From positions 1 through 64,000 of the forward strand of contig CAMIHP010000003.1 of the NCBI GenBank assembly GCA_946222005.1: a stretch of 64,000 nucleotides of DNA, given 5' to 3'. Shown in pieces: positions 1 through 7,882 of the stretch (positions within the stretch are counted from its first letter, which is position 1; the number at the start of each line of letters is the position of its first letter). The notes below the pieces were generated by a model. The model made no database searches. It was given only the letters and a program-made list of their open reading frames with translations, and was not told where the DNA came from. This stretch comes from an uncultured Candidatus Saccharibacteria bacterium (lineage in GTDB: Bacteria; Patescibacteriota; Saccharimonadia; Saccharimonadales; Saccharimonadaceae). A program made the translations under genes and the position numbers.

Positions 1-181
1 TATATATATATATCTGTCAAGGCCCTATTGCTGCGTTATTTACAACGATACAGGGGCGGCAGCCTACTGTTGGCTCAAAATATCATGCTATTTGCTGGTA
101 TGGTAGTAGCCTGGCTGCGGTGGGCGCGTTGCTATCCTTGCCAAGCGATGCTCGTGCCACGAGAGAGGGGATGCCGCGCAA
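1..181. other. Left-edge region without a supported gene
   Basis: No open frame here has a convincing start signal. The window begins with a TA dinucleotide run. On the minus strand TTGACA (15-20) is followed by TA-rich sequence, so a leftward promoter may leave the window here, but its -10 box would lie beyond the edge. Confidence 0.3.
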
Positions 182-532
182 TTACTCCGCCGAAGGTATG
201 TCGCCCAGCCAGACCGATGGCGCCTGCTCCATACCGCTCACGGAGTCCGCGCCATTAATTATCTTGCGCGCAACAGGGGAGGCGAATATTTCAACACCCT
301 GCGGGCCCGAACCAATCCCCAGGCTACCCTTGACGGCGGCATCTGTCATAGCTCTCATGACATTAGCCGATGGCTGGCGCACCTCTTCTCGCACCTGCCC
401 CACAGGCAAATCTCCGCTGCTCGCTTGTTGTGGTGATTGACCTCCATCATCGCGCCACACCGGTGGCACTGCATCGGTACTTCCACCATTATCTGTACTA
501 CCTGCCAAAGGGCCATCGTGTCGTCGTGTCAT
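182..532 (-). CDS. Hypothetical protein, 116 aa
   Basis: No family is recognised. The protein is hydrophilic, Gly/Ser/Pro-rich in its first third, and has neither a signal peptide nor a membrane helix. The case for a real gene comes from its upstream signals. An SD-like GTGAGGAA precedes the ATG, and a near-consensus promoter (TTGGCA, 17 bp, TACAAT) lies just upstream at 567-595. It is transcribed away from the DUF3048 gene. An overlapping plus-strand frame (28-258) has no comparable signals. Function unknown; moderately sure that it is expressed. Confidence 0.5.
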   Translation of the reverse strand: MTRRHDGPLAGSTDNGGSTDAVPPVWRDDGGQSPQQASSGDLPVGQVREEVRQPSANVMRAMTDAAVKGSLGIGSGPQGVEIFASPVARKIINGADSVSGMEQAPSVWLGDIPSAE

Positions 533-566
533 ATTTCCTCACCCAAATTATCGTTAATGGTTATTC

Positions 567-595
567 ATTGTAGGCTATTTTTGCTGATTTGCCAA
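567..595 (-). promoter_or_regulatory. Sigma70-type promoter for the 116-aa gene
   Basis: On the minus strand TTGGCA (595-590) and TACAAT (572-567) are separated by exactly 17 bp. The downstream ATG at 532 leaves a short leader carrying an SD-like sequence. Confidence 0.6.
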
Positions 596-862
596 GGGGT
601 TTGTTGGGTAATTGATCGCATGCGCTCGAGGTGTCGATGTATCTATCTTCGCCATGCAGCTCTTACGCAATTCCTCATCATCCACTGCCACAAAAAGACC
701 CAGCGCACGAAGTAAATAACCAAGACCCATTTACCCATAGAGCACAAGCAGAGAAGCGCAAGGGTAAAAATACTCACACTGTACAGTGGTCAAGCCCAAG
801 GTAGCCTTTTGCCGCAAAATTCCTCATTCATCGCTATCCGCTCATGGTATAATGGCCATAAG
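596..862. other. Intergenic region between divergent genes
   Basis: No supported gene. It holds the upstream regions of the two divergent genes. The -10 for the DUF3048 gene (TATAAT, 848-853) lies at the right end, 9 bp before its ATG. No convincing -35 box was seen. Confidence 0.4.
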
Positions 863-2005
863 ATGAGTTCACCACAGAATACACCACCGGCAGCTTTTGG
901 CGGTCGGGCGCAGCGTCGACGTTTGCGGCGGCATGGACGGCACTTTATGGGGCTGCGGCACTTTGTGGGGCAGCACCGCATGCCCGTGATGGTGATTGGT
1001 GGGGCATTGGTGGTATTTGCGGGAGCAATGGCGTCATTTTCTCTGCTCAATAAGCCGCGCCAGGCCAAGCCCGCCCCTGTTGTGGCAACGCAGAAAGCCC
1101 CAGAGGTGTATTATTCGCCCCTGACTGGCCTCAAGGTAGCCGACCAAGCGGCCACCACCAAGCCCGTCACCGCCGTGATGCTCGAGAATAGCCCCAGTGC
1201 TCGCCCTCAGTCGGGCGTCAAGCAAGCTGAGGTGGTGTATGAGGCAATTGCCGAAGCAGGCATTACTCGCTTTCTCGCATTGTACCAACAAAACAAACCA
1301 GCGATGATTGGCCCAGTGCGCAGCCTACGGCCATACTACATCGACTGGCTCGCACCATACCAGCCTAGCGTGGCCCATGTGGGGGGTAGTTCGCATGCCT
1401 TGCAAGAGATCCGCAATGGCACCTATCGCGATATCGACCAGTTCTTTCATGAGCGTAGCTACTGGCGTGCCACAGACCGCCGTGCCCCGCACAATGTCTA
1501 CACCAGTGCCGAGCGGCTAGACGACCTCAATAGCAGCAAAGGCTACAAGCAATCTGTTGTCAAGACCGCACTTGCCCGGGCCGATGGCAAGCCAGCCAAC
1601 CCTGCGACCGCCACTGTGGCCGTCATCAATTTTGGCAAATCCGCCCGCTACAACACACGCTACCAATACGATGCCAGCACCAACACCTACCAGCGTAGCA
1701 TTGGTGGCGAGGCTAGCTTGGACCGTGAGGAAGGGCAGATTGCGCCCAGCGTTGTGGTGGCACTAACCGTCAAGCAGACCACTGTGCAAGAGGATGGCAC
1801 GCGCGAGAATATTATCACCACTGGCCAAGGCAAAGCAACTATCTTCCAAAACGGCAGTGTAGTGGAGGGAATATGGCGCAAAGCTGACCGCGTCAGCCCC
1901 CTCGAACTGCTTGACGCTAATGGCAAGGCGATCGCTCTTACCCGTGGCCAGACATGGATCGCGGCAGTACCTGGTGGCACGGGGAGCGTGTCGTGGCAGC
2001 AATAG
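863..2005 (+). CDS. DUF3048 (YerB-like) membrane-anchored envelope protein
   Basis: The 380-aa protein has a basic N-terminus, one membrane anchor at about residues 35-55 (VMVIGGALVVFAGAMASF) and an extracytoplasmic domain matching DUF3048/YerB: SPLTGL, VMLENSPSARPQSG, EAIAEAGITRFLALY and IGPVRSLRPYY. YerB-type proteins are exported lipoproteins of unknown biochemical role. This one lacks a lipobox and is anchored by its helix. The ATG at 863 is preferred over the in-frame upstream start at 809 because TATAAT sits only 9 bp before it, which predicts a leaderless mRNA. The 3' end overlaps the probable GTG start of the following sensor kinase, so the two are likely coupled. Family call is firm, role unknown. 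Confidence 0.85.
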   Translation: MSSPQNTPPAAFGGRAQRRRLRRHGRHFMGLRHFVGQHRMPVMVIGGALVVFAGAMASFSLLNKPRQAKPAPVVATQKAPEVYYSPLTGLKVADQAATTKPVTAVMLENSPSARPQSGVKQAEVVYEAIAEAGITRFLALYQQNKPAMIGPVRSLRPYYIDWLAPYQPSVAHVGGSSHALQEIRNGTYRDIDQFFHERSYWRATDRRAPHNVYTSAERLDDLNSSKGYKQSVVKTALARADGKPANPATATVAVINFGKSARYNTRYQYDASTNTYQRSIGGEASLDREEGQIAPSVVVALTVKQTTVQEDGTRENIITTGQGKATIFQNGSVVEGIWRKADRVSPLELLDANGKAIALTRGQTWIAAVPGGTGSVSWQQ

Positions 2006-3543
2006 GCCCAGCCCGGCCATTGCCACCTCATCGTTCACCCACCCTTATTAAGCAATATTGGCCACGCTATAGTCGCCATGCTATTGGTGCGAGTATCCTG
2101 ATGCAGTGCACTATTGCCGGGCTCGTGGCGAGTACGCTGTGGATGATTGGCCTAAACCCTAGCCAGCTGCAGTTTTGGCTGGTCATTATGGTTGTAGTAT
2201 TGGCGAGTATCCCACTCAATATTTTCCTGCTCATACAGCTGCTCACCCCGCTCAAAGACCTCACACATGCCCTCAGTCACGTAGCGGGTGAGCCCAGTAC
2301 CATCACACCGCCCAACCCCAATGCAGCACACTTCGAGCGCGATGGCTTCAAACCACTGTTGCAATATATCTACCAGACGGCCGCACTAGCTGGCCAAAAC
2401 CCACCGAGCCAGGCTCAAGCACAAGCTGCCCAGATCGAGGCCGCGCTCGATCAAACCAGTGCTGGCATTGCCATCCTCACTGGCCAGGGGCAGGTACGCT
2501 ACCACAACCGCCACACCCCACTGCGCCAGAGCCATGATGGTGCGACCGAGCTCGAGCTGTTATTCGAGCCAGGCGATGGTCTGACGGAGTGGCTCGCACA
2601 CTGCCACCGCAGCGCTGTCCACGCCGAGAAAACATGGCTGCGCATTGCAAACAAGCTGGTGGGTGAGCCTGGGCGGCGTATCTTCGACATTACAGCCAAT
2701 TATGAGAAGGGAAGCAGTGCTGAGGTTATACTGGTACTACACGATCGCACCACCCTCTACCAGCCCGAGGATGATGACCTCGATTTCATCGCCTTTGCTG
2801 CTCACGAGCTGCGCGGGCCCATCACCGTTATTCGTGGCTATCTGGATGTCCTCACTGAGGAGGTTGGCCCAGCGCTGACTGGCGACCAACACGAGCTGCT
2901 GGGGCGGCTCGTCGTCTCAGCCAATCGCCTCAGCGGCTACGTCAACAACATCCTCAATGCCAGCAAGTTCGACCGCCGCCACCTCCGCGTCCACCTAGCA
3001 GAAGAGTCAGTGGCTAGCATCTACAATATCATCCGTGACGACATGCAGCTGCGCGCCACCACCCAAGGCCGCACACTCACGGTGGATATCCTCGCCACGC
3101 TGCCCACCATTGCGGCCGATCGCTCTAGCCTGTCTGAGGTGCTGAGCAATATCGTCGACAACGCACTCAAATACAGCAACGAAGGCGGGCTCGTAGCCGT
3201 CTCGGCCGTGCAAGACGGTGCATTCGTCGCCATTAGCGTGCAAGACCACGGCATCGGCATCCCCGCCAATGTCATGGGTAATCTCTTCCACAAGTTCTAC
3301 CGCTCGCACCGCAGCCGCGAGACCGTAGCCGGCACGGGTATTGGACTGTATATTAGCAAGGCGATCGTCGAGTCGCACGGTGGGCAGATTGGCGTGGTAA
3401 GCCGCGAAGGGGAGGGCTCCACCTTCACGATCACCATCCCCACCTACGCCAGCGTAGCAGACAAAATCGCCGATGGCAGCAACAGCCAGCTCATCACCAG
3501 CGGCGGTGGCTGGATAAAAAACCACACAATGTATAAGGGATAA
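1993..3543 (+). CDS. Membrane sensor histidine kinase
   Basis: Two membrane helices lie near the N-terminus (ILMQCTIAGLVASTLWMIGL and a second starting FWLVIMVVVL). A linker with a degenerate PAS-like region leads to a HisKA domain with the phosphoacceptor in AAHELRGPI (about His271) and a HATPase_c domain with N-box VDNALKYS, G1 DHGIGIP and G2 GTGIGLYI. The GTG at 1993 is preferred because GGGGAG precedes it by 6 nt and it overlaps the DUF3048 stop; an ATG exists upstream at 1954. It lies 22 bp before a receiver-only regulator, its probable partner. The signal sensed is unknown; the neighbour suggests an envelope input. Confidence 0.9.
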   Translation: MAAIGPARPLPPHRSPTLIKQYWPRYSRHAIGASILMQCTIAGLVASTLWMIGLNPSQLQFWLVIMVVVLASIPLNIFLLIQLLTPLKDLTHALSHVAGEPSTITPPNPNAAHFERDGFKPLLQYIYQTAALAGQNPPSQAQAQAAQIEAALDQTSAGIAILTGQGQVRYHNRHTPLRQSHDGATELELLFEPGDGLTEWLAHCHRSAVHAEKTWLRIANKLVGEPGRRIFDITANYEKGSSAEVILVLHDRTTLYQPEDDDLDFIAFAAHELRGPITVIRGYLDVLTEEVGPALTGDQHELLGRLVVSANRLSGYVNNILNASKFDRRHLRVHLAEESVASIYNIIRDDMQLRATTQGRTLTVDILATLPTIAADRSSLSEVLSNIVDNALKYSNEGGLVAVSAVQDGAFVAISVQDHGIGIPANVMGNLFHKFYRSHRSRETVAGTGIGLYISKAIVESHGGQIGVVSREGEGSTFTITIPTYASVADKIADGSNSQLITSGGGWIKNHTMYKG

Positions 3544-3565
3544 CAGAGGTAGCAGGAGAAAAGTT

Positions 3566-3937
3566 ATGGCAATTCAAACAATTCTCGTCATCGAAGACGA
3601 TCGCTTCATCGGCGAAATGTACGTGCGTAGCCTCCGCAAAGCAGGCTATACAGTAGACTGGCTAATCGACGGGGCAGATGGCCTCGTGGCAGCACGTAAC
3701 AACCACTACGACCTCATCCTGCTCGACATCATGCTCCCCGAGAAACGCGGCAGCGAAATCCTCGAGGCACTGCGCGCCGAGCCGCAACACATCGCTGGCA
3801 CAAAGATCGTCATCATGACCAACTTCGACCAAGACGAATCCACCCGCCTCGCTCTCCAAACTAGTGTGGACGGCTACCTCATCAAAGCCGAGATCACCCC
3901 ACGGCGATTGCTGGAGATTATTGCGGGGATGGGGTAA
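3566..3937 (+). CDS. Single-domain response regulator (CheY-like receiver)
   Basis: The 123-aa protein is a receiver domain only: acidic pocket EDD at residues 10-12, phosphoacceptor Asp54 in LILLDIMLP, Thr85 and Lys107. No output domain follows, so it must act through protein contact or phosphorelay rather than DNA binding. It follows the histidine kinase by 22 bp with an SD-like GGAG, making a two-component pair with it. Identification is firm; its target is unknown. Confidence 0.92.
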   Translation: MAIQTILVIEDDRFIGEMYVRSLRKAGYTVDWLIDGADGLVAARNNHYDLILLDIMLPEKRGSEILEALRAEPQHIAGTKIVIMTNFDQDESTRLALQTSVDGYLIKAEITPRRLLEIIAGMG

Positions 3938-3980
3938 CCTACAGGCTCTTAAAAAATCAACTCACTTATTGCTAAAAATT

Positions 3981-4520
3981 TTATTTCATTGCGCTTAGCA
4001 TTCTTTCTATAAGTGGGTTGGTTGCAGTAATTTGGTTCTTCATCAATGATATACATGTCGTGATTGCCCAAATATTTTTTTCCTCATCTGTAGCCGTTTT
4101 CGCGATCAACTTTCCATACTCCCATAGCAGGGTTCCAGCCTCTCTCTTTGACGGATCGTCATTTTCCACCGGCAGTTTTCCGTATACTTCGACAAATTTA
4201 TAGACTGACTCCTTTATAACTTTTATAGCCCTCTGCCTGTTATCAATGTTCTCATAAACGACATCAACGAGAAGGTCTATAACTGTTTCGGTTATCTCTT
4301 GGTATCTTTCTGGAGCTAGCTGCACAGACGCACATTTACGCGCCAGCATAATGAAGCTAAACCCAATAAATTGAATTAGCACAGCCATGTGAGTCTCATC
4401 TGAAAATTCATATTCTTTTCTAAGGTTTTCAGCGGATACACCCGAGGCATATATTACTGCAGCAGAATACTCTTTGATTGTTTCTTTGTATGTATTCTTC
4501 TTTTGTCGCTTAAAAATCAT
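3981..4520 (-). CDS. Hypothetical helical protein, 179 aa (AT-rich)
   Basis: No family recognised. The product is predicted to be mostly alpha-helical and soluble, with a Lys-rich N-terminus and conserved-looking Cys residues at about 62 and 152. Codon choice is strongly A/T-biased, unlike the GC-rich neighbours but like the next gene (4573-5505), which it follows by about 50 bp. Both lie between the receiver gene and tRNA-Glu, suggesting they arrived together by transfer. The minus-strand ATG at 4520 is preceded by an SD-like AGGAGT. Confidence 0.6.
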   Translation of the reverse strand: MIFKRQKKNTYKETIKEYSAAVIYASGVSAENLRKEYEFSDETHMAVLIQFIGFSFIMLARKCASVQLAPERYQEITETVIDLLVDVVYENIDNRQRAIKVIKESVYKFVEVYGKLPVENDDPSKREAGTLLWEYGKLIAKTATDEEKNIWAITTCISLMKNQITATNPLIERMLSAMK

Positions 4521-4572
4521 TATTAACTCCTCCTAGTTTTCTTTCTTACGACAGCATTATCCTGCTGTGGAA

Positions 4573-5505
4573 TTATTTTTTATCATATTTGTAATTTTGC
4601 ATCCAAAAATCAGCATAGCGTAGCATTCCTTCTGTCTGCCAGGCCATTGGCGAACGCGTATCGTTGAAGTTATTGTGAAAATTATTGTGTATCTTCTCAA
4701 TACATTCCTTTTTGATATAGTTGTCAGTCTTTGTATATGGCGAGCAAGAGACTGCCTCGTGCATAGATAAAGTTATACACATCAATAGTATTTTACCTCC
4801 GTTATTTCTTTCTTGCATTGGCATATACATTCTTGTCTCATTTGGTATATATGGTGCGTTCTCATCATACTTTGTTACATGCCACTTCAAAACATCATCA
4901 AAAGAAGGGTGAACAAAACGTGAGGTTGCCGCATAGAGGCTACTGTATATCTCAAGTGCTTTACCAGTTGTATCGAGATCCTTTGCTATCATTTTAAAAC
5001 TCTTTGTTGGGTGCCAAGACTTGGGGTAGCCGCTTGGTATATCTTTGATATTTAATCCATACGGCTCTAGACGCTGGTTTAGGCGATCACGTTCTGTTTT
5101 ATATTGAGTCTTACTTATGTTAGCTTCTTTTTTACTACTTTGAAGGTTACGTAATTCTGACATTGTATTAGCAACTATAAACTGCTTTTCTATATCATCA
5201 TGATCATGATCATGATGTTTAACAATATACCGAAGAGAGATAGTTGCCTCATAGTACGATCTAAGTATTACAAGAAAAGCAAGCGTGTCATCATTGTCAA
5301 CTAATGTATTGCATGATCGATACAACTTCTTACACTTTACAAATAAACCAAGAATAATACCATAGAGCAAGTCGCTACTAGGCTGCATGTCTTTTATTAG
5401 GTCATCGAAAAGCTGATAGACAATTTGATTAATATACTCTAAATTATTAGAGTTTTTTTCGACAAGTGGTGAATTTAATTCATTAATATTCAATTTTTGT
5501 TCCAT
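4573..5505 (-). CDS. DUF5677-like protein, 310 aa (AT-rich)
   Basis: The segment AFLVILRSYYEATISLRYIV, preceded by a helical stretch with conserved Cys and Lys, resembles the DUF5677 pattern in which an R-S-x-x-E core sits in an amphipathic helix. DUF5677 proteins are uncharacterised and often occur in mobile or defence-associated regions. A His/Asp-rich HDHDHDD run lies near residue 100. Base composition is far more AT-rich than surrounding core genes. It is upstream of, and probably co-transcribed with, the 179-aa gene. The family call is from pattern memory and could be wrong. Confidence 0.55.
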   Translation of the reverse strand: MEQKLNINELNSPLVEKNSNNLEYINQIVYQLFDDLIKDMQPSSDLLYGIILGLFVKCKKLYRSCNTLVDNDDTLAFLVILRSYYEATISLRYIVKHHDHDHDDIEKQFIVANTMSELRNLQSSKKEANISKTQYKTERDRLNQRLEPYGLNIKDIPSGYPKSWHPTKSFKMIAKDLDTTGKALEIYSSLYAATSRFVHPSFDDVLKWHVTKYDENAPYIPNETRMYMPMQERNNGGKILLMCITLSMHEAVSCSPYTKTDNYIKKECIEKIHNNFHNNFNDTRSPMAWQTEGMLRYADFWMQNYKYDKK

Positions 5506-5561
5506 GTCTATATGTTACAACAAAATATGGGTAAGCCCCACATTCTCCATACAAATAAAAA

Positions 5562-5583
5562 ATACTACCCCTTGGTGTAGTAT
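5562..5583 (-). terminator. Rho-independent terminator after tRNA-Glu
   Basis: On the minus strand the stem ATACTAC/GTAGTAT is followed by TTTTTATTTG. It lies 15 bp beyond the tRNA 3' end and fits as its terminator. Confidence 0.65.
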
Positions 5584-5598
5584 CAATCAAGCTAGGTT

Positions 5599-5673
5599 TG
5601 GTGACCTCACCGGGAATCGAACCCGGATTGCCAGGATGAAAACCTGGTGTCCTAACCGTTAGACGATGAGGCC
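5599..5673 (-). tRNA. tRNA-Glu (anticodon UUC)
   Basis: The reverse strand begins GGCCTCA, which pairs with TGAGGTC at the 3' end. The D-arm contains TCTAACGGTTAGGAC, the anticodon loop reads GTTTTCATC (anticodon TTC), and the T-arm contains the GGTTCGATTCC motif. The 3' CCA is encoded (5601-5599). The 75-nt length is normal. Confidence 0.97.
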
Positions 5674-5802
5674 GTGCAGGCACGTAGCTGTGCTGTGTGC
5701 CATTATACAAAAAACTCGCTGGTTTGTCCACCATAATACTGCTCTATTGCTGCGCAAGCCGAGAATTATGTTCTGGCTGCGGCGATATCTGCTATACTAA
5801 TG

Positions 5803-5816
5803 ACACAATATTGTGT
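5803..5816. promoter_or_regulatory. Perfect 14-bp palindrome at a promoter
   Basis: ACACAATATTGTGT is a perfect palindrome lying 4 bp downstream of TATACT (5793-5798), on the expected transcription start of the gene beginning at 5835. Its position suits a repressor operator; no binder is identified. Confidence 0.45.
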
Positions 5817-5834
5817 AATACAACGAAGTTACTC

Positions 5835-7322
5835 ATGGATATTTCACCTGTTCCGACATCTGTGCTGGGAGAGCACCCGCCACAACGCCCTGCCAAGCGG
5901 CGGCATAGCACACTCATGCTATGGGTGATGCTTGCGGCGGCCATCACTGTGGTGCTCTCGGCCATTGCTGCGGCAGTAACCCTTCTCTCCTCGCCGCAGC
6001 GCATGCAGGCAGCGGCAGTGTCGGCCATGCCATCGCGCACCGATGTGTTTCTGGCTAATGGCTATGGAGCAGGCCAGCGCGCAGTGCGATTTGCAGCGGG
6101 GCAGGGTGGCTTGAGCTTCTTGGGCAGCACAGCCGACCATTCGCGGCTTGCCATTGCAGGACAGGGTACGCAGGATACCGCACCAGTGCTCCGGATTTGG
6201 GATACTGGGCGCAAGCAGGCAGTCGCTACGTGGCCAGCCAGCACCTGCAGTAGTGTGACACCGCGTGGAGTGGTATATTGCGCCAGCCAACAGCGGGGAC
6301 GCTCGGTCATTACGGCGGTAGAGCTTACTACCGCCAAGGTTCTCTATACTACCCCTGTAGCTACCCAGCCTACTACGCTTACATATTACGGCACAGATAG
6401 CCAACAGCAAGACATTATTGGCGAGAGCGCCACCGCCACCTTCTACGCCGCTGCAGGGAATCTGCGCACTATCACCAGTGGCGATTTTCAGAACCCCAAC
6501 GCCACCTGCACGATAGCGGGCGGCAACAAACTCCTCTGTCGTCGCAATACCGAGAAAGACCATGGCGCTAAGCCATCCCAGAAGTCACCTAGCAAGCGTG
6601 CTACCTCACGTACCACCACCGGTGTTGTCATCACAAATGAGCGCCAAGCAGCCACTGCAGATCAATCGACGACCACCATCACTGTGTATGATATCGCCAG
6701 CGGCACGCGCGAAGTGCAGCGCACAGCAAGTTCCAGCAACGTTACGCTGGCAAGCGATGGCTGGCTAGAGGGCACTGCTGGCAGTAACACCGTCCAATCA
6801 AGCGGGCAAGAGACCTTCGAGAGCTATGGCATTGACGGTAAACCACGCGGCCACAGCACTGTCAATAGCGCGTACAAGCTCAGCCCAGCCGCCAGCTCCT
6901 TCACCAACCCCGCTGGCACTACTGCGCCAACCTACCCCCGAGAGGCTCTCACCACAGATATGCCGCGCGTCGTTGTGGATGGGCAGGGCAGGGAGTTCCT
7001 GCGCATTGCCAGCCAAAACACGCAAGACTTCGCCCTGAGCCAGGCCACCTACAGCCGCACCAGCGGTGGCACACTCACCCTGGCTGACGGCGGCAACATT
7101 GTCTCCGCCAGCCTGGATGGCTCACTCCTCCTCACCAGTAATCTTCACTCCGCCGGCATTCAAGCCAGCGGCAGCAAAGGCCTCAAGATCGTCAAAGTCG
7201 CCGATGGCGCGGCCCTCCTCACTATCAAAGCCACCGACATGCGCAGCCTCACTATTCGTAGCAATCTCATCGCTAGTACCAGCAAGGATGGCACACTTGT
7301 GGTGTATGTGCCGGGTAAGTAG
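5835..7322 (+). CDS. Membrane-anchored beta-propeller-like protein, 495 aa
   Basis: A Pro-rich cytoplasmic N-terminus is followed by one strong membrane helix (about residues 25-50) and a long exported region. That region has repeating beta-strand units (RLAIAGQG...VLRIWDTGRKQAVATWPA, ending KIVKVADGAALLTIKA and LVVYVPGK) resembling WD40/quinoprotein-like propeller blades. A Lys/Ser/Arg-rich linker lies near the middle. The start at 5835 is chosen because it lies downstream of the promoter and places the helix near the N-terminus. A palindrome overlaps the start of transcription. No enzymatic motif is seen; a binding or scaffold role on the cell surface is plausible. Confidence 0.7.
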   Translation: MDISPVPTSVLGEHPPQRPAKRRHSTLMLWVMLAAAITVVLSAIAAAVTLLSSPQRMQAAAVSAMPSRTDVFLANGYGAGQRAVRFAAGQGGLSFLGSTADHSRLAIAGQGTQDTAPVLRIWDTGRKQAVATWPASTCSSVTPRGVVYCASQQRGRSVITAVELTTAKVLYTTPVATQPTTLTYYGTDSQQQDIIGESATATFYAAAGNLRTITSGDFQNPNATCTIAGGNKLLCRRNTEKDHGAKPSQKSPSKRATSRTTTGVVITNERQAATADQSTTTITVYDIASGTREVQRTASSSNVTLASDGWLEGTAGSNTVQSSGQETFESYGIDGKPRGHSTVNSAYKLSPAASSFTNPAGTTAPTYPREALTTDMPRVVVDGQGREFLRIASQNTQDFALSQATYSRTSGGTLTLADGGNIVSASLDGSLLLTSNLHSAGIQASGSKGLKIVKVADGAALLTIKATDMRSLTIRSNLIASTSKDGTLVVYVPGK

Positions 7323-7389
7323 CGCTGCGCCTTACACCTCAGCACACAACACGCTCACGTCCTCTGCATAGCCGCAGCTTTATAGCAAA

Positions 7390-7417
7390 AATAACCCGCC
7401 ACTGCGAGCGGGTTATT
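7390..7417 (-). terminator. Rho-independent terminator (possibly bidirectional)
   Basis: The 10-bp stem AATAACCCGC/GCGGGTTATT is followed on the minus strand by a short T tract (TTATTTTTGC). It ends the 88-aa gene and may also stop plus-strand readthrough from the propeller gene. Confidence 0.7.
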
Positions 7418-7437
7418 CAGAGTAGTAGAGCAGGGTT

Positions 7438-7704
7438 CTACCGGCTTGCTGCATGGTTAAGCACATAGGCACTGAGGCAGGCCAGACCAATGCTGAGCAT
7501 AACGATGGCAGTATGCGGATCGATGCTGTGCGAGATACTCAGTACCACTACGATAACGCTGAGCACCAGGCAGGCTGCGATGAGCAGGATGTCGAGCATT
7601 TGCTTGGGCGTCTTTTTGCGAGCGGTCGATACCGTGACCTTTGTCTTGGTGGTTGTTGCTGGCGCGGCTGCTTTGGCCGCTGCTTTGGTTGATTTTTTTG
7701 CCAT
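7438..7704 (-). CDS. Small two-helix membrane protein, 88 aa
   Basis: The protein starts with a Lys/Ala/Thr-rich basic tail and contains two hydrophobic helices (LDILLIAACLVLSVIVVVLS and TAIVMLSIGLACLSAYVL). The start at 7704 is set by a strong AAAGGAGG SD 5 nt upstream; a longer in-frame extension to 7833 lacks such a signal. TACAAT lies upstream as a -10. It is convergent with the propeller gene and divergent from the sensor kinase. Function unknown. Confidence 0.75.
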   Translation of the reverse strand: MAKKSTKAAAKAAAPATTTKTKVTVSTARKKTPKQMLDILLIAACLVLSVIVVVLSISHSIDPHTAIVMLSIGLACLSAYVLNHAASR

Positions 7705-7882
7705 ATGGCCTCCTTTGTTTTCTGGCACTATTGTAGCACATTGTAGAGAAAAATGGGCGAATAAATTACTCAAGGTCATAAGAAGTGGCGGGCAGCGAGC
7801 GCGGCTACCTCCTCGCCAACACTCCATTGCCATCGCCCACGCAATCCGCTATAATACACACAAAGCATAAGGGGGATAACCA

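Noticed and set aside
5483..5734. 83-codon ORF on the minus strand
   Set aside because: It runs straight through the tRNA-Glu gene; its frame is an artefact.
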